The position numbers were made by a program, and so were the translations under genes. A stretch of 64,000 bases of DNA from Streptomyces sp. H27-C3 (GTDB taxonomy: Bacteria > Actinomycetota > Actinomycetes > Streptomycetales > Streptomycetaceae): NCBI RefSeq assembly GCF_030063415.1, contig NZ_JASITA010000014.1:62001-126000 (forward strand), given 5' to 3'. This document shows, piece after piece, positions 21,470 to 29,577 of this stretch. Numbering within the stretch: position 1 is the stretch's first letter; each line of letters starts with the position of its first letter. Below the pieces are notes generated by a model that searched no databases, was not told where the DNA came from, and was given only the letters and a program-made list of their open reading frames with translations.

Positions 21470-21907
21470 ATGGCAAAGAAGTACGCCAAGCCAAAGCCGC
21501 TCCCGCGATCGGGAAGCAACTTCAGCAACAACAGCCCCTACACCAAGCGGCAGATCGACCGGCTCCAGTCCCAGTCACGTAAGAACGCCAGCCCCAAGGT
21601 GAAGTCGAAGCTCGACGCGTTCGAGACCGACGGCGACAGCGGCGCCCTGCTCAGTTTCGACACCTACCCGGATCACACCGTCAACCCGGCCCGGCCGCGA
21701 ACCGTGGCCGCTGGGTACGACTACAGCACGCACACCCTGCGCCTGGAGTTCCGCAACGGCGAAGGGGGGCAGGGCAGCCACGGTGGCGCTGTCTACGAGT
21801 ACTACCGGGTCTCTGAAGGGCAGTGGCGTCACGTTCGCAAGGCCACCTCGGAGGGCCGGTACATCAACTCCACGCTCAACAGCCACCCCTACCGTCGGAT
21901 CGCCTAA
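21470..21907 (+). CDS. KTSC-domain protein, 145 aa
   Basis: ATG 21470 follows GGAG by five bases. The first 60 residues are basic and Ser/Asn-rich, probably disordered (KPKPLPRSGSNFSNNS). The last 65 fit the KTSC domain: beta strands YDYSTHTLRLEFRNG, then VYEYYRVSEGQWRHV, then KATSEGRYINSTLNSHPYRRI (the A-S-x-G-x-Y/x-N pattern). KTSC domains are found in phage and lysyl-tRNA-synthetase contexts; role unknown. It begins the gene run leading into the terminase. Confidence 0.7.
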   Translation: MAKKYAKPKPLPRSGSNFSNNSPYTKRQIDRLQSQSRKNASPKVKSKLDAFETDGDSGALLSFDTYPDHTVNPARPRTVAAGYDYSTHTLRLEFRNGEGGQGSHGGAVYEYYRVSEGQWRHVRKATSEGRYINSTLNSHPYRRIA

Positions 21908-21921
21908 CGAAGGAACACCTC

Positions 21922-22212
21922 GTGAGCCCTGAAGTCATAGCAGCATTTCTGGGCGGCGGCGGAATCGCTTCGCTGGCCGCCTGGACCAAGGTGTGGCAGG
22001 ACAGGCGTGCCACAGCCAATCAGGAACAGCGGGATATCCGGGAGGAGCAGGAGACCGCCCTCAACCAGTTGCGCCGCTACGTGCGCGAGCTGGAGGAGCT
22101 GATCCGCTTCTACCGCGAGAGCAGCATCGACTACTCGGTGCAGCTCCGTTCCCAGGGAATCGAGCCTACGACAACGGCTCGGATGCCGCAGTCGCTTCTC
22201 CAGCAGGACTGA
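21922..22212 (+). CDS. Small membrane-anchored coiled-coil protein (holin-like?)
   Basis: GTG 21922 with AAGGA upstream. Residues 3-20 (PEVIAAFLGGGGIASLAAW) form one hydrophobic, glycine-rich segment. The rest is a long charged helix (QEQRDIREEQETALNQLRRYVRELEELIRFYRE). One membrane segment plus coiled coil is seen in phage holin-like or spanin-like proteins, but no endolysin gene is adjacent, so a lysis role is a guess. Confidence 0.5.
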   Translation: MSPEVIAAFLGGGGIASLAAWTKVWQDRRATANQEQRDIREEQETALNQLRRYVRELEELIRFYRESSIDYSVQLRSQGIEPTTTARMPQSLLQQD

Positions 22213-22233
22213 GCTGATAGCGCGGATACCAGA

Positions 22234-22279
22234 TTGGTCATGACCCCGATTACGTTGCGGGGCATGACCAATTTCTTTT
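22234..22279 (+). terminator. Rho-independent terminator
   Basis: TTGGTCATGACCCCG pairs with CGGGGCATGACCAA (14 bp with one bulge) around a 9-base loop and is followed by TTTCTTTT. Confidence 0.85.
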
Positions 22280-22509
22280 GCCGACTGGTCGGTGTGAACC
22301 GGGGACAGAAGTTCCTGTTCACTACCTGGACCCAGGAAATGTCAGCACCCTACCGGCGCTGTGACCGCACCTTCGTCATGCGAGTAGGTGGGCTCAAGGC
22401 TGTGGCGCTGGGGCGTTATCACCGGGTCCTGGCCGATGAGGATGCGGCCATGATGCATGTCTTCAGGACGTCAGGGAGTCCCATGGTCCGAGGAGACGCG
22501 GATGCCTGA
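22264..22509 (+). CDS. Small hypothetical protein, 81 aa (start uncertain)
   Basis: The frame is open and protein-like (FLFTTWTQEMSAPYRRCDRTF, then RVGGLKAVALGRYHRVLADEDAAM). ATG 22264 lies inside the terminator hairpin and lacks a spaced ribosome site; GTG 22294 and ATG 22339 are alternatives, none well supported. The stop overlaps the next start by 8 bases, which supports a genuine gene. Function unknown. Confidence 0.45.
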   Translation: MTNFFCRLVGVNRGQKFLFTTWTQEMSAPYRRCDRTFVMRVGGLKAVALGRYHRVLADEDAAMMHVFRTSGSPMVRGDADA

Positions 22510-22624
22510 GCCCGAGGAGTACCGGGAGGTTGTCGAGGATTCGGTGCGCCGAATTGTTGCTGACGTCTCTACGGATCTGGACGATGAATGGACGCTGCTG
22601 CAAATGCTGGGAGTGGAGAACTGA
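22502..22624 (+). CDS. Small hypothetical protein, 40 aa
   Basis: ATG 22502 follows CGAGGAGACGCGG (GAGGAG seven bases before). The product is acidic and helical (EEYREVVEDSVRRIVADVST, ending DDEWTLLQMLGVEN). It overlaps the previous gene by 8 bases and the next start by one base (TGATG). Coupled small gene; function unknown. Confidence 0.6.
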   Translation: MPEPEEYREVVEDSVRRIVADVSTDLDDEWTLLQMLGVEN

Positions 22625-22872
22625 TGACCCTTGTCCGACGGCTTCGTGAGCTGATCCCGGGCCACCGCTACCGCGACCGCATCGCACGCAGGACGATGCT
22701 CATGGGGGAGGCCGACATCATCGAATGGGCCGACCAGGGAGTTACCCAGCTTTCCCGTGCGCTGGCAGAGCTGCGCAAGAGTTCCGGAAAGCCGCAGCTC
22801 GAAGAGGCCACCGACGGTCTGGTGGTCGTAGCAGTGGTGCTCGAAGAGCTGGAAAGGCGCCACCGTCTATGA
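22624..22872 (+). CDS. Small hypothetical protein, 82 aa
   Basis: ATG 22624 shares its A with the stop of the preceding gene; AGTGGAG lies upstream. The product is helical: TLVRRLRELIPGHRYRDRI, then MGEADIIEWADQGVTQLSRALAELR, then DGLVVVAVVLEELERRHRL. Its position just before the terminase suits a small terminase subunit, but no recognisable DNA-binding domain is present, so this is only positional. Confidence 0.6.
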   Translation: MTLVRRLRELIPGHRYRDRIARRTMLMGEADIIEWADQGVTQLSRALAELRKSSGKPQLEEATDGLVVVAVVLEELERRHRL

Positions 22873-22941
22873 CGTCGTAACACTTCCTTTCTGAACGCTC
22901 ATAGCCTCAATTCCTGAATGGGAATAGAGGAGTACGAACCA

Positions 22942-24486
22942 ATGGGTGATGGCGGAGAACTGCACAAGGACGTCCTGGACGACTACATTCCCGCTTCGGC
23001 TGAGAATGAGATCAGCCAGGAAACCGTCGATCGGATCATCGACAAGATGCTGCTGGTGATCGACGAGCTGTCCGGCCACCCGCTGCGGCACTACCAAGTT
23101 CCACTGGCCCGGCGAATCCTCGAATCGATGATCCTCGGTGATGCCAAGACGATCACGTCCTGCATGGCCCGGCAGTCCGGCAAGACCGAGACGATCGTCA
23201 ACACCATCGCCGCCGCAATGATCATGTTCCCCCGGCTCGCTCCGATCTTCCCGCACCTCATGGGCCGGTTCGCGGAGGGCGTGTGGGTCGGAGCCTTCGC
23301 GCCGGTCGACGACATGGCGGACAACCTGTACGGGCGCTTCGTCTCCCGGCTCACCTCGGAACGGGCGCAGGCGATCATGGAGGACCCGGAGATCGACGAC
23401 AAGGTCGCCGGGAAGGGCCGGGAGCTGAAGCTCTCGAAGTCAGGCTCCCTCGTGCGCAAGCAGACCTGCCACCCCCGGGCGCAGATCGAGGGCCGCACGT
23501 ACCACGTCGTCCTCGTCGATGAGGCGCAGGTGGCCGACGAGCGCGTCATCAACAAGTCGATCTCACCGATGCTCGCCAGCACCCGGGGCACCATGGTCCT
23601 CACGGGAACCCCCTCGTACGTGAAGGGGGTCTTCTACAAGGTCATCCAGCAGAACAAGCGCTTCGCCAGCAAGCGCGGTGAGCGGCAGAACCACTTCGAG
23701 GCGACCTACCGGGACGTCGCCAAGGCCCACCCCGACTACGGCGTCTATGTCGAGGCCGAGAAGCTCAAGATCGGCGAGGACAGTGACGAGTTCAAGCTGA
23801 GCTACCGGCTCATCTGGATGCTCGATCGCGGAATGTTCACCACGGGCGAGAAGTTCGAGCGGCTCTGCGACACCTCCATGCAGGTCGTCCGGGCCTGGAA
23901 CCGCACTCCGGTGCTCGTCGGCATCGACCCGGCCCGCAAGCAGGACTCGACCATCGTCACCGTTACCTGGGTCGACTGGGACCACCCGGACGAATTCGGA
24001 ATGTACGAGCACCGTCTCCTCAACTGGCTGGACCTGAGCGGCCTGGAATGGGAAGAGCAGTACTACCGCATCATCGACTGGCTGAGCGCGTACTCCATCT
24101 ATGCCATCTGCATCGACGCCGGAGGTGTCGGAGACGTGGTCGCCTCACGCCTCAAAGTTCTGATGCCAGGAGTTGAGATCATCGAATGCAAGTCGGACCT
24201 CGGCGCCCAGTCGAAGAGATGGAAGCACCTCATGGAACTCATGCGGCAGGGAAAGATAGCCTGGCCCGGACATTCCAAGGCAAGGCGCCTGAAGGTATGG
24301 AAGAGATTCCAGACACAGATGGAAGACGCTGAGATGCGTTTCCAGGGACCAAATATCGTGGTCGAGGCTCCGGATGAAGTCGGGGCACATGATGATTACG
24401 TCGACTCACTTGCCCTCGCGACGTGGGCATCGGCGGAGCTTTCCATGCCGGAAGTGCAGTCCGACGAGAACATGTTTTACCGGTAA
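22942..24486 (+). CDS. Terminase large subunit
   Basis: 514 residues from ATG 22942 (GAGGAG nine bases before; an upstream ATG at 22918 has no ribosome site). The ATPase has Walker A CMARQSGKT (74-82) and Walker B VVLVDEAQ (189-196), and the coupling motif TGTPS at about 221. The RNase-H-like nuclease domain has D329 (VGIDPARKQDS), D392 (CIDAGG) and a C-terminal HDDYVDSLALA (D484/D485, D488). It drives and cuts DNA during packaging into the capsid. Confidence 0.95.
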   Translation: MGDGGELHKDVLDDYIPASAENEISQETVDRIIDKMLLVIDELSGHPLRHYQVPLARRILESMILGDAKTITSCMARQSGKTETIVNTIAAAMIMFPRLAPIFPHLMGRFAEGVWVGAFAPVDDMADNLYGRFVSRLTSERAQAIMEDPEIDDKVAGKGRELKLSKSGSLVRKQTCHPRAQIEGRTYHVVLVDEAQVADERVINKSISPMLASTRGTMVLTGTPSYVKGVFYKVIQQNKRFASKRGERQNHFEATYRDVAKAHPDYGVYVEAEKLKIGEDSDEFKLSYRLIWMLDRGMFTTGEKFERLCDTSMQVVRAWNRTPVLVGIDPARKQDSTIVTVTWVDWDHPDEFGMYEHRLLNWLDLSGLEWEEQYYRIIDWLSAYSIYAICIDAGGVGDVVASRLKVLMPGVEIIECKSDLGAQSKRWKHLMELMRQGKIAWPGHSKARRLKVWKRFQTQMEDAEMRFQGPNIVVEAPDEVGAHDDYVDSLALATWASAELSMPEVQSDENMFYR

Positions 24487-24540
24487 AAGCGAAGCGCCTC
24501 GGATAATTCACGGTGAACACCGTCGTGACGAGGAGGCAGT

Positions 24541-25104
24541 ATGGCGACCCCGCCGGAACCGACCATTGAAGAGCTGAAGGCTCAAGTTGCCGCGCTGACC
24601 ACCGAACGGAATCAGCTCCGGCTCGACAAGACCACCCTGACCACCGAGCGGGACCAGGCCCGGGGCGAGCGCGACAAGGCCCTGCTCGGGTGGCGGCCGA
24701 ACAACTTCTACGACCCCAAGGGCGACCGCCCCGGTGACCCGTTCCTGACCAAGGGGTGGGAGAACCTCACCCCCGACACCCGCCTGCCGAACTACCCGAA
24801 GGCATTCATCGGCACCTTCGGCGGCACGCAGGGCGGGGCGACGCCCGCGATCACCTTCACCTGGACCAAGCCCTCCGCAGGCAACCCCGCCAGCTACGAA
24901 CTCCAGCTCCACGAAGGCGAGATCGGGGTGAACCCGGCCGATCCGTCCAGGGTTTTCCGTATCCCCGTGGTCGGGAACCTCGTCACGTACAAGCTGACAC
25001 TGACCGGGCACAAGATCAGGGCCAAGCAGTACCGCTTCACGCTGGTCGCCATCGACGCCGCCGGTCGGCGCTCCACTCCGGCCATCGCACTGGTCGCCGC
25101 CTGA
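24541..25104 (+). CDS. Putative structural protein: coiled coil plus fibronectin-III-like domain
   Basis: 187 residues. Residues 8-48 form a coiled coil built from a duplicated unit (AALTTERNQLRLDKTTLTTERDQARGERDKA). Residues about 92-187 look like an FN3-type domain: ITFTWTKPSAGNPASYELQL through TLVAIDAAGRRSTPAIALVAA. Such domains decorate phage heads or tails and mediate surface contacts. Position between terminase and portal suggests head decoration or a head fibre; inferred only. Confidence 0.6.
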   Translation: MATPPEPTIEELKAQVAALTTERNQLRLDKTTLTTERDQARGERDKALLGWRPNNFYDPKGDRPGDPFLTKGWENLTPDTRLPNYPKAFIGTFGGTQGGATPAITFTWTKPSAGNPASYELQLHEGEIGVNPADPSRVFRIPVVGNLVTYKLTLTGHKIRAKQYRFTLVAIDAAGRRSTPAIALVAA

Positions 25105-25607
25105 TGAGCTACGGCCAGCCCCCGGCCGGGTTCGAGAACGACCCGTGGTGGATACCGGGCTGGTCGGCGCAGCACCCCATCAAGGGGGCGGAGGTCCCGC
25201 CCGAGGGGAGCCTCTTCCCGGGCCACATTGACCAGGTGAAGATCGCCGCCACCTACCTGTGGGGCTCCGACGCCGAGGTTTACCGCGCCAGCATCCTGGT
25301 GCGGGCCAACGCCCCCCTCACAGACACCACTTCCGGCATTCGCGTCCTGCCCAAGACCGCCCGTATCCCCGTTCGCGCGGGGGTGCTCGCCCTTACGCTG
25401 CCCGCCTCGGACGGGCCGACCCTGGCCAAGCCCTTTTCCTACTCGGTGTGGGAGGTCATGCCCGGTGGGCGGCGGTTCGTGATCAGCGTTCCCTCGGGGG
25501 TGGGGGACACCGTGCAGAAGCTCCACGCCCTGGAGGTCGACGAGTCCTACCAGCAGATCCCTGTGCCCCGGCTCAACAGCCGCACCTACAAGTGGATGAA
25601 CTGGTAG
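25104..25607 (+). CDS. Hypothetical beta-rich protein, 167 aa
   Basis: ATG 25104 overlaps the preceding stop (TGATG). The product starts MSYGQPPAGFENDPWWIPG and is beta-rich with many Pro/Val (RIPVRAGVLALTLPASDGP; FSYSVWEVMPGGRRFVISVPSG), ending NSRTYKWMNW. Paired with the FN3-like gene; probably a partner virion protein, by position only. Confidence 0.55.
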   Translation: MSYGQPPAGFENDPWWIPGWSAQHPIKGAEVPPEGSLFPGHIDQVKIAATYLWGSDAEVYRASILVRANAPLTDTTSGIRVLPKTARIPVRAGVLALTLPASDGPTLAKPFSYSVWEVMPGGRRFVISVPSGVGDTVQKLHALEVDESYQQIPVPRLNSRTYKWMNW

Positions 25608-25613
25608 GCCCCC

Positions 25614-25640
25614 GCCTACGGCGGCCTGGCCGCCGTAGGC
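25614..25640 (+). other. Strong hairpin after 25607
   Basis: GCCTACGGCGGC pairs perfectly with GCCGCCGTAGGC (12 bp) around a 3-base loop. There is no clear T-run (TTCGTT follows), so it may be a weak terminator or an RNA-stability hairpin. Confidence 0.6.
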
Positions 25641-25647
25641 TTCGTTC

Positions 25648-26277
25648 ATGCACGCAGCCACCACCGTCATCCGCAACGCCGCACCCGGCGACGGCGCCCG
25701 TGTCGCAGCCCTGGCCGCACTTGCCCTGGGCGCCGCTGCCCCCGAGGGCCTCGCCGCCGTGATCGACACGAGTGGTGGGCGCATCCAGATCCCTCACGGC
25801 GAAGCGCTCTGTCAGGTGGCGGTGGACGCTCAGGGACAGGTGGCCGGGATGGTGTACTCAGCGCCGCCCGTCGAGTGGATCGAACAGCACCCCGCCTCCC
25901 TGCACCGCACGCTCGCCCGTACCTTCACCAAGGTCGAGCTGCTGGCCGTCGTCGAGAGCCAGCAGCACAGCGGGATCGGCAGCGCACTGCTGACGGGGCT
26001 GGAGGACGCGGAGCGCGAGCGCGGTGTGCAAATCCTGTTCGGCGACATCAGGGCCGAGGACCGGTCGATGCGCCGCTGGTGCAAAAAGCGCGGCTTCGCC
26101 GTCGCAGCTCCCGGGGAGCCCGTCGCCCTGCGCAGCACCTGGGGCCCGCTGACCCTGGTCGACGGAGACGACGGCTACCTTCTGATCGCCAAGGCCGTTC
26201 AACCCGGCTACGGAATAGAGCGAGTTCAACTGGCTGATGGCAGCTTCTGCCTCGTCGTCGAAAAGCAGGGCGGCTAA
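25648..26277 (+). CDS. GNAT-family acetyltransferase
   Basis: 209 residues. The acetyl-CoA-binding motif A is visible: VELLAVVESQQHSGIGSALL (residues about 95-114; the R/Q-x-x-G-x-G/A core is Q-H-S-G-I-G), then GLEDAERERGVQILFGDI and RRWCKKRGF, typical of GNAT motifs A-B. The C-terminus is extended (about 60 residues). It sits between head genes behind a hairpin, an unusual place for an enzyme; it could modify a virion or host protein or a small molecule. Substrate unknown. Confidence 0.75.
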   Translation: MHAATTVIRNAAPGDGARVAALAALALGAAAPEGLAAVIDTSGGRIQIPHGEALCQVAVDAQGQVAGMVYSAPPVEWIEQHPASLHRTLARTFTKVELLAVVESQQHSGIGSALLTGLEDAERERGVQILFGDIRAEDRSMRRWCKKRGFAVAAPGEPVALRSTWGPLTLVDGDDGYLLIAKAVQPGYGIERVQLADGSFCLVVEKQGG

Positions 26278-26338
26278 CACCCATATGGAATGCGGCTGGA
26301 GCATGAGGTGAGTGCACTCTCACGAATGAGGTATTGAT

Positions 26339-26740
26339 ATGCCTTCCAGCCCGCTCGCCCCGGTTCCGGGCGTCCCTGAGAGGGGTCGACCGGAGTACAC
26401 CAACAAGACAGGGACCAACCCTGCCCGCAAGGGTCGTCTGCGCTTCGAAGAGGGCGTGGGCACCGACACCGACGTTCCGCATGACTTCGGCGTCGGCGTG
26501 CTGTCCGGCTACGAGACCGCGCCTGGCCGCGCCAACCACAACAAGGTCATCTGGAAGAAGCCCGCAGAGGAGACCCTCAAGGCGCGCGCCCACGTCGGCT
26601 CCGCCTCTTGGCCGGAGGCGCCGGAATTCCTCCAGCCCTTCGCGGGCGGCGCGGGTTCCGGTGCAGAGCTGAAGTTCCAGGCTGCCATCCGTGACGGCGG
26701 CCATCAGTTCCGGAAGAACTACGCCAAGATCACGGACTGA
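26339..26740 (+). CDS. Hypothetical head-region protein, 133 aa
   Basis: ATG 26339 is preceded by AATGAGGTATTGAT. The product is Pro/Gly-rich and basic at the start (PSSPLAPVPGVPERGRPEY), with KVIWKKPAEETLKARAHVGSASWPEAPEFLQPF and a closing FRKNYAKITD. Low predicted structure at the N-terminus. A terminator follows. Possibly a minor head protein by position; unknown. Confidence 0.55.
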   Translation: MPSSPLAPVPGVPERGRPEYTNKTGTNPARKGRLRFEEGVGTDTDVPHDFGVGVLSGYETAPGRANHNKVIWKKPAEETLKARAHVGSASWPEAPEFLQPFAGGAGSGAELKFQAAIRDGGHQFRKNYAKITD

Positions 26741-26756
26741 CCCTTCAGACCCGCAC

Positions 26757-26792
26757 AAGGCCCTGCTCTCAGATACCGGGAGCGGGGCCTTT
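26757..26792 (+). terminator. Rho-independent terminator
   Basis: AAGGCCCTGCTC pairs with GAGCGGGGCCTT (one mismatch) and is followed by a short T-run. Confidence 0.75.
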
Positions 26793-26836
26793 GGCATGAG
26801 CGCTCTTTAACAGATACGCCGATAGGGCCTCAAGAA

Positions 26837-26864
26837 TTGGGTTCGGATCTGCTGTCGAACCCAA
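26837..26864 (+). promoter_or_regulatory. Leader hairpin in front of the portal gene
   Basis: TTGGGTTCG pairs perfectly with CGAACCCAA (9 bp) around a 10-base loop, ending just before the AAGAGG ribosome site of the portal gene. It could regulate or protect the late mRNA 5' end. Confidence 0.5.
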
Positions 26865-26874
26865 AAGAGGCCGT

Positions 26875-28584
26875 ATGTCGTCGGTTGCTTTCTATCCTCC
26901 GGCCATGCGGGCGGCCTCCAGTGACCTCGCGATCAGCATTAGCCCCTTGGGGCTGGTTGAGCTGAGCGATGAAGAATTTTCCGTGCACGGACAGCGTCTC
27001 AGCCGGTACTCCACCAACTGGGCGTTCTACCTCGGCTTCCACCACTCCTACCGCAGAGAAGCGGGGGAGACGCAGAACACCATCAACTACACCGGCGCCT
27101 TGTGCCGGTACGTCAATCACTTCGTCTTCGGGCGGGGCATCCAGTTCGAGACGAAGAAGAAGTACGACCACATCATCCCCGCCCTTTTGCGCCGGGCCTG
27201 GGAGGAAGACAACGACAAGAAGTCCATCCTCTACGAGATCGGCGAGAACGGCGGCGTAACCGGCGACGCCTTCGTCAAGGTCGCCTACGAGAAGCCATGG
27301 GATGACAAGGCAGGCCGCAAGCACCCCGGCCGCGTCCGAATCCTTCCGCTGTCCAGCGCACACGTCTTCCCGGAATGGCATCCGCACGATCGCGAAAAAT
27401 TGGTTCGCGTGAAAATCAAGTACAAGTTCTGGGGCACCTCCACCGATGGAACCCGGACCACGTACACCTACACGGAAATCCTCACAGACGACCGGATCAC
27501 CGAGTACATCAATGACGATCTCGTGGACGACCGGGCGAACCCGCTCGGAGTCGTACCTGTCGTCCACATCAAGAACATCGGTGTTTCCGGATCGCCCTGG
27601 GGCAAGAGCGATGTCGACGACGTCATTCCGCTGAACCGTGAGTACAACAACATCACGAATGACATCGCGGACATCATAAATTACCACGCCTCACCGGTCA
27701 CGATCATCACCGGGGCGAAGGCCACGAATCTGGAGAAGGGCCCGAAGAAAGTCTGGGGCGGCCTTCCGAAAGACGCGAAGGTCTTCAACCTCGAATCGTC
27801 CGTGAACCTTCAGGGCCCGCTCGAATACCTGGGCATCCTGAAAAACAGCATGCACGAACTCAGCGGCGTCCCCGAGACCGCCCTGGGCAAGATGCAGCCG
27901 ATCAGCAACACCAGCGGCGTCGCCCTGGCAATTCAGTACCAGCCCCTCATGCAGCGCACCACCCTCAAGCAAATGCAGTACGCGCTCGGGTTCAAGCGGA
28001 TCAACGAGCTGATCCTGCTGACCCTGTACACCTACGAGCCGACCACGCGCGCCTTCGACCCCTCCACCGAGGGAATCAAGAAGCACGAAACGCAGCCCGA
28101 CCTCATTGACATCACGGACCCCCAGGCGTACCTGGCAGACATTGTCTGGCCGAGCCCCCTGCCGGTGGACAACATCGTCAAGCTCAACGAAATCCAGCTC
28201 AAGATGGCCCTCGGGCTTGAATCGAAGCGCTCCGCACTCAACGAACTCGGCGTCGAGTTCCCCGACGAGAAACTCCGTGAGATCGAAGAGGAGCAGAAGC
28301 AGGACGTCCTGGCCCAGGGAGTCCTGGAATTTATCAAGGCAGCTATCGACGCTGGTATTTTCGGAGCCGTAGGAATCCAGCCCGATTCCGACCCCAGCAA
28401 GAAGGAGCCGGGCAACTCCGGTTCCGCACCGAATCCCGGCGCGACAGGCATGGGCCTGAAGACCGGGATGGACGCCAAGAAGATATTCGACCAAGTCGTG
28501 ACCATGGCCCACGGTATGAAAACGCCGGAACGCCAGGAGCCGAATAACGAGACGACCACTCCCAACAACGACGCGAGGACGTAA
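26875..28584 (+). CDS. Portal protein
   Basis: 569 residues, a normal length for portals. Recognisable features: an N-terminal region with TQNTINYTGALCRYVNHFVFGRG; a clip/stem region with NREYNNITNDIADIINYHASPV; and the GVPETALGKMQPISNTSGVALAIQYQPL phrase typical of portal crowns. The dodecameric ring forms the DNA gate at one capsid vertex. The C-terminal 60 residues are low-complexity (Pro/Asn/Thr). It overlaps the scaffold start by one base (TAATG). Confidence 0.85.
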   Translation: MSSVAFYPPAMRAASSDLAISISPLGLVELSDEEFSVHGQRLSRYSTNWAFYLGFHHSYRREAGETQNTINYTGALCRYVNHFVFGRGIQFETKKKYDHIIPALLRRAWEEDNDKKSILYEIGENGGVTGDAFVKVAYEKPWDDKAGRKHPGRVRILPLSSAHVFPEWHPHDREKLVRVKIKYKFWGTSTDGTRTTYTYTEILTDDRITEYINDDLVDDRANPLGVVPVVHIKNIGVSGSPWGKSDVDDVIPLNREYNNITNDIADIINYHASPVTIITGAKATNLEKGPKKVWGGLPKDAKVFNLESSVNLQGPLEYLGILKNSMHELSGVPETALGKMQPISNTSGVALAIQYQPLMQRTTLKQMQYALGFKRINELILLTLYTYEPTTRAFDPSTEGIKKHETQPDLIDITDPQAYLADIVWPSPLPVDNIVKLNEIQLKMALGLESKRSALNELGVEFPDEKLREIEEEQKQDVLAQGVLEFIKAAIDAGIFGAVGIQPDSDPSKKEPGNSGSAPNPGATGMGLKTGMDAKKIFDQVVTMAHGMKTPERQEPNNETTTPNNDART

Positions 28585-29378
28585 TGCCGAACAGCACTCT
28601 CCCCAACGCAGCAGCCGCAGCCGGGACCACCGAGGGAGGCACGGGCGAAACCATCACTGTCAACGTCCCGGCCGAGACCCCCAAGCCTCCGGAGACGCGG
28701 ACCTTCAGTGAGGACGACCTGAACCGGGCCCGCCAGCAGGAGCGCGAGAAGCTCTACGGCCGCCTGGAGACCCAGCAGGAGACGCTCAACCGCCTCCAGG
28801 CCGACCTCGAAGCCCGCGAGGCCGCACAGAAGGCGGAGGAGGCGACCGCCGCCGACGCCGTCGCCACGGCGGAGAAGGAAGTGGAGGACAAGCGCCAGCG
28901 GGAGCTGTCGGCCAAGACGCTGCTCGCGGAGAAGGAGACCGAGTGGGAGGCCAAGCTCACCGCGCTCCAGACGCAGATAGCCGAACGGGACGCCCTGGCC
29001 ACCAAGGAGAAGGAGTTCGCCGATCTCCAGCAGTACCAGGCCCAGGCCCTGACCTCCGCCGCCAATGAGATCGCCCCGGAACTCCACGACCTCGTCAGGG
29101 GCAACACACGCGAGGAGATCGACGCGTCGGTGGCCGCCATGAAGGCCAAGTCGGCCGCCATCGTCCAGAGCCTCCAGAGCGCCCAGACCCAGGCCCGCTC
29201 CCAGATGCAGGGCACCCAGCCCACCGGATACGGCATCGGCTCCGGTGGCGCCATGGGCGAGACCCGTCAGCTCTCTGTCGACGACATCAAGAACATGCCG
29301 ATGTCGAAGTGGGCCGAGGTCCGAAAGCAGATCCCCGGCGTCGGGCAGTCCCCCAACAACCGAGGCATCTTCGGCTGA
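28584..29378 (+). CDS. Capsid scaffolding-like protein
   Basis: 264 residues. Residues about 45-165 are a long charged coiled coil rich in Glu/Gln/Ala (QREREKLYGRLETQQETLNRLQADLEAREAAQKAEEA; EKEVEDKRQRELSAKTLLAEKETEWEAKL). A short C-terminal region (VDDIKNMPMSKWAEVRKQIPG) may bind the coat protein, as in other scaffolds. It lies directly between portal and capsid genes. No protease motif, so no separate maturation protease is visible here. Confidence 0.75.
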   Translation: MPNSTLPNAAAAAGTTEGGTGETITVNVPAETPKPPETRTFSEDDLNRARQQEREKLYGRLETQQETLNRLQADLEAREAAQKAEEATAADAVATAEKEVEDKRQRELSAKTLLAEKETEWEAKLTALQTQIAERDALATKEKEFADLQQYQAQALTSAANEIAPELHDLVRGNTREEIDASVAAMKAKSAAIVQSLQSAQTQARSQMQGTQPTGYGIGSGGAMGETRQLSVDDIKNMPMSKWAEVRKQIPGVGQSPNNRGIFG

Positions 29379-29390
29379 CCCCACCCTTCC

Positions 29391-29434
29391 AAAGCCCCAC
29401 TCCTCTTCACAGGGGAGTGGGGCTTTCTGTTTTC
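29391..29434 (+). terminator. Rho-independent terminator before the capsid gene
   Basis: AAAGCCCCACTCC pairs with GGAGTGGGGCTTT (13 bp) and is followed by CTGTTTT. It may set different expression for capsid versus portal and scaffold. Confidence 0.85.
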
Positions 29435-29577
29435 TATGGCGGAGTTAACACCATTTCCTGGGGCGGACTCAGACTGAATCCGAACGGAAATAGTGCGCCC
29501 TGGTGACTCCAATCAAGGAGGCGTGCCAGTTAGAGCGCGAGACCGGTCAATATCGTCTACATCAGAAGGACCACGAT

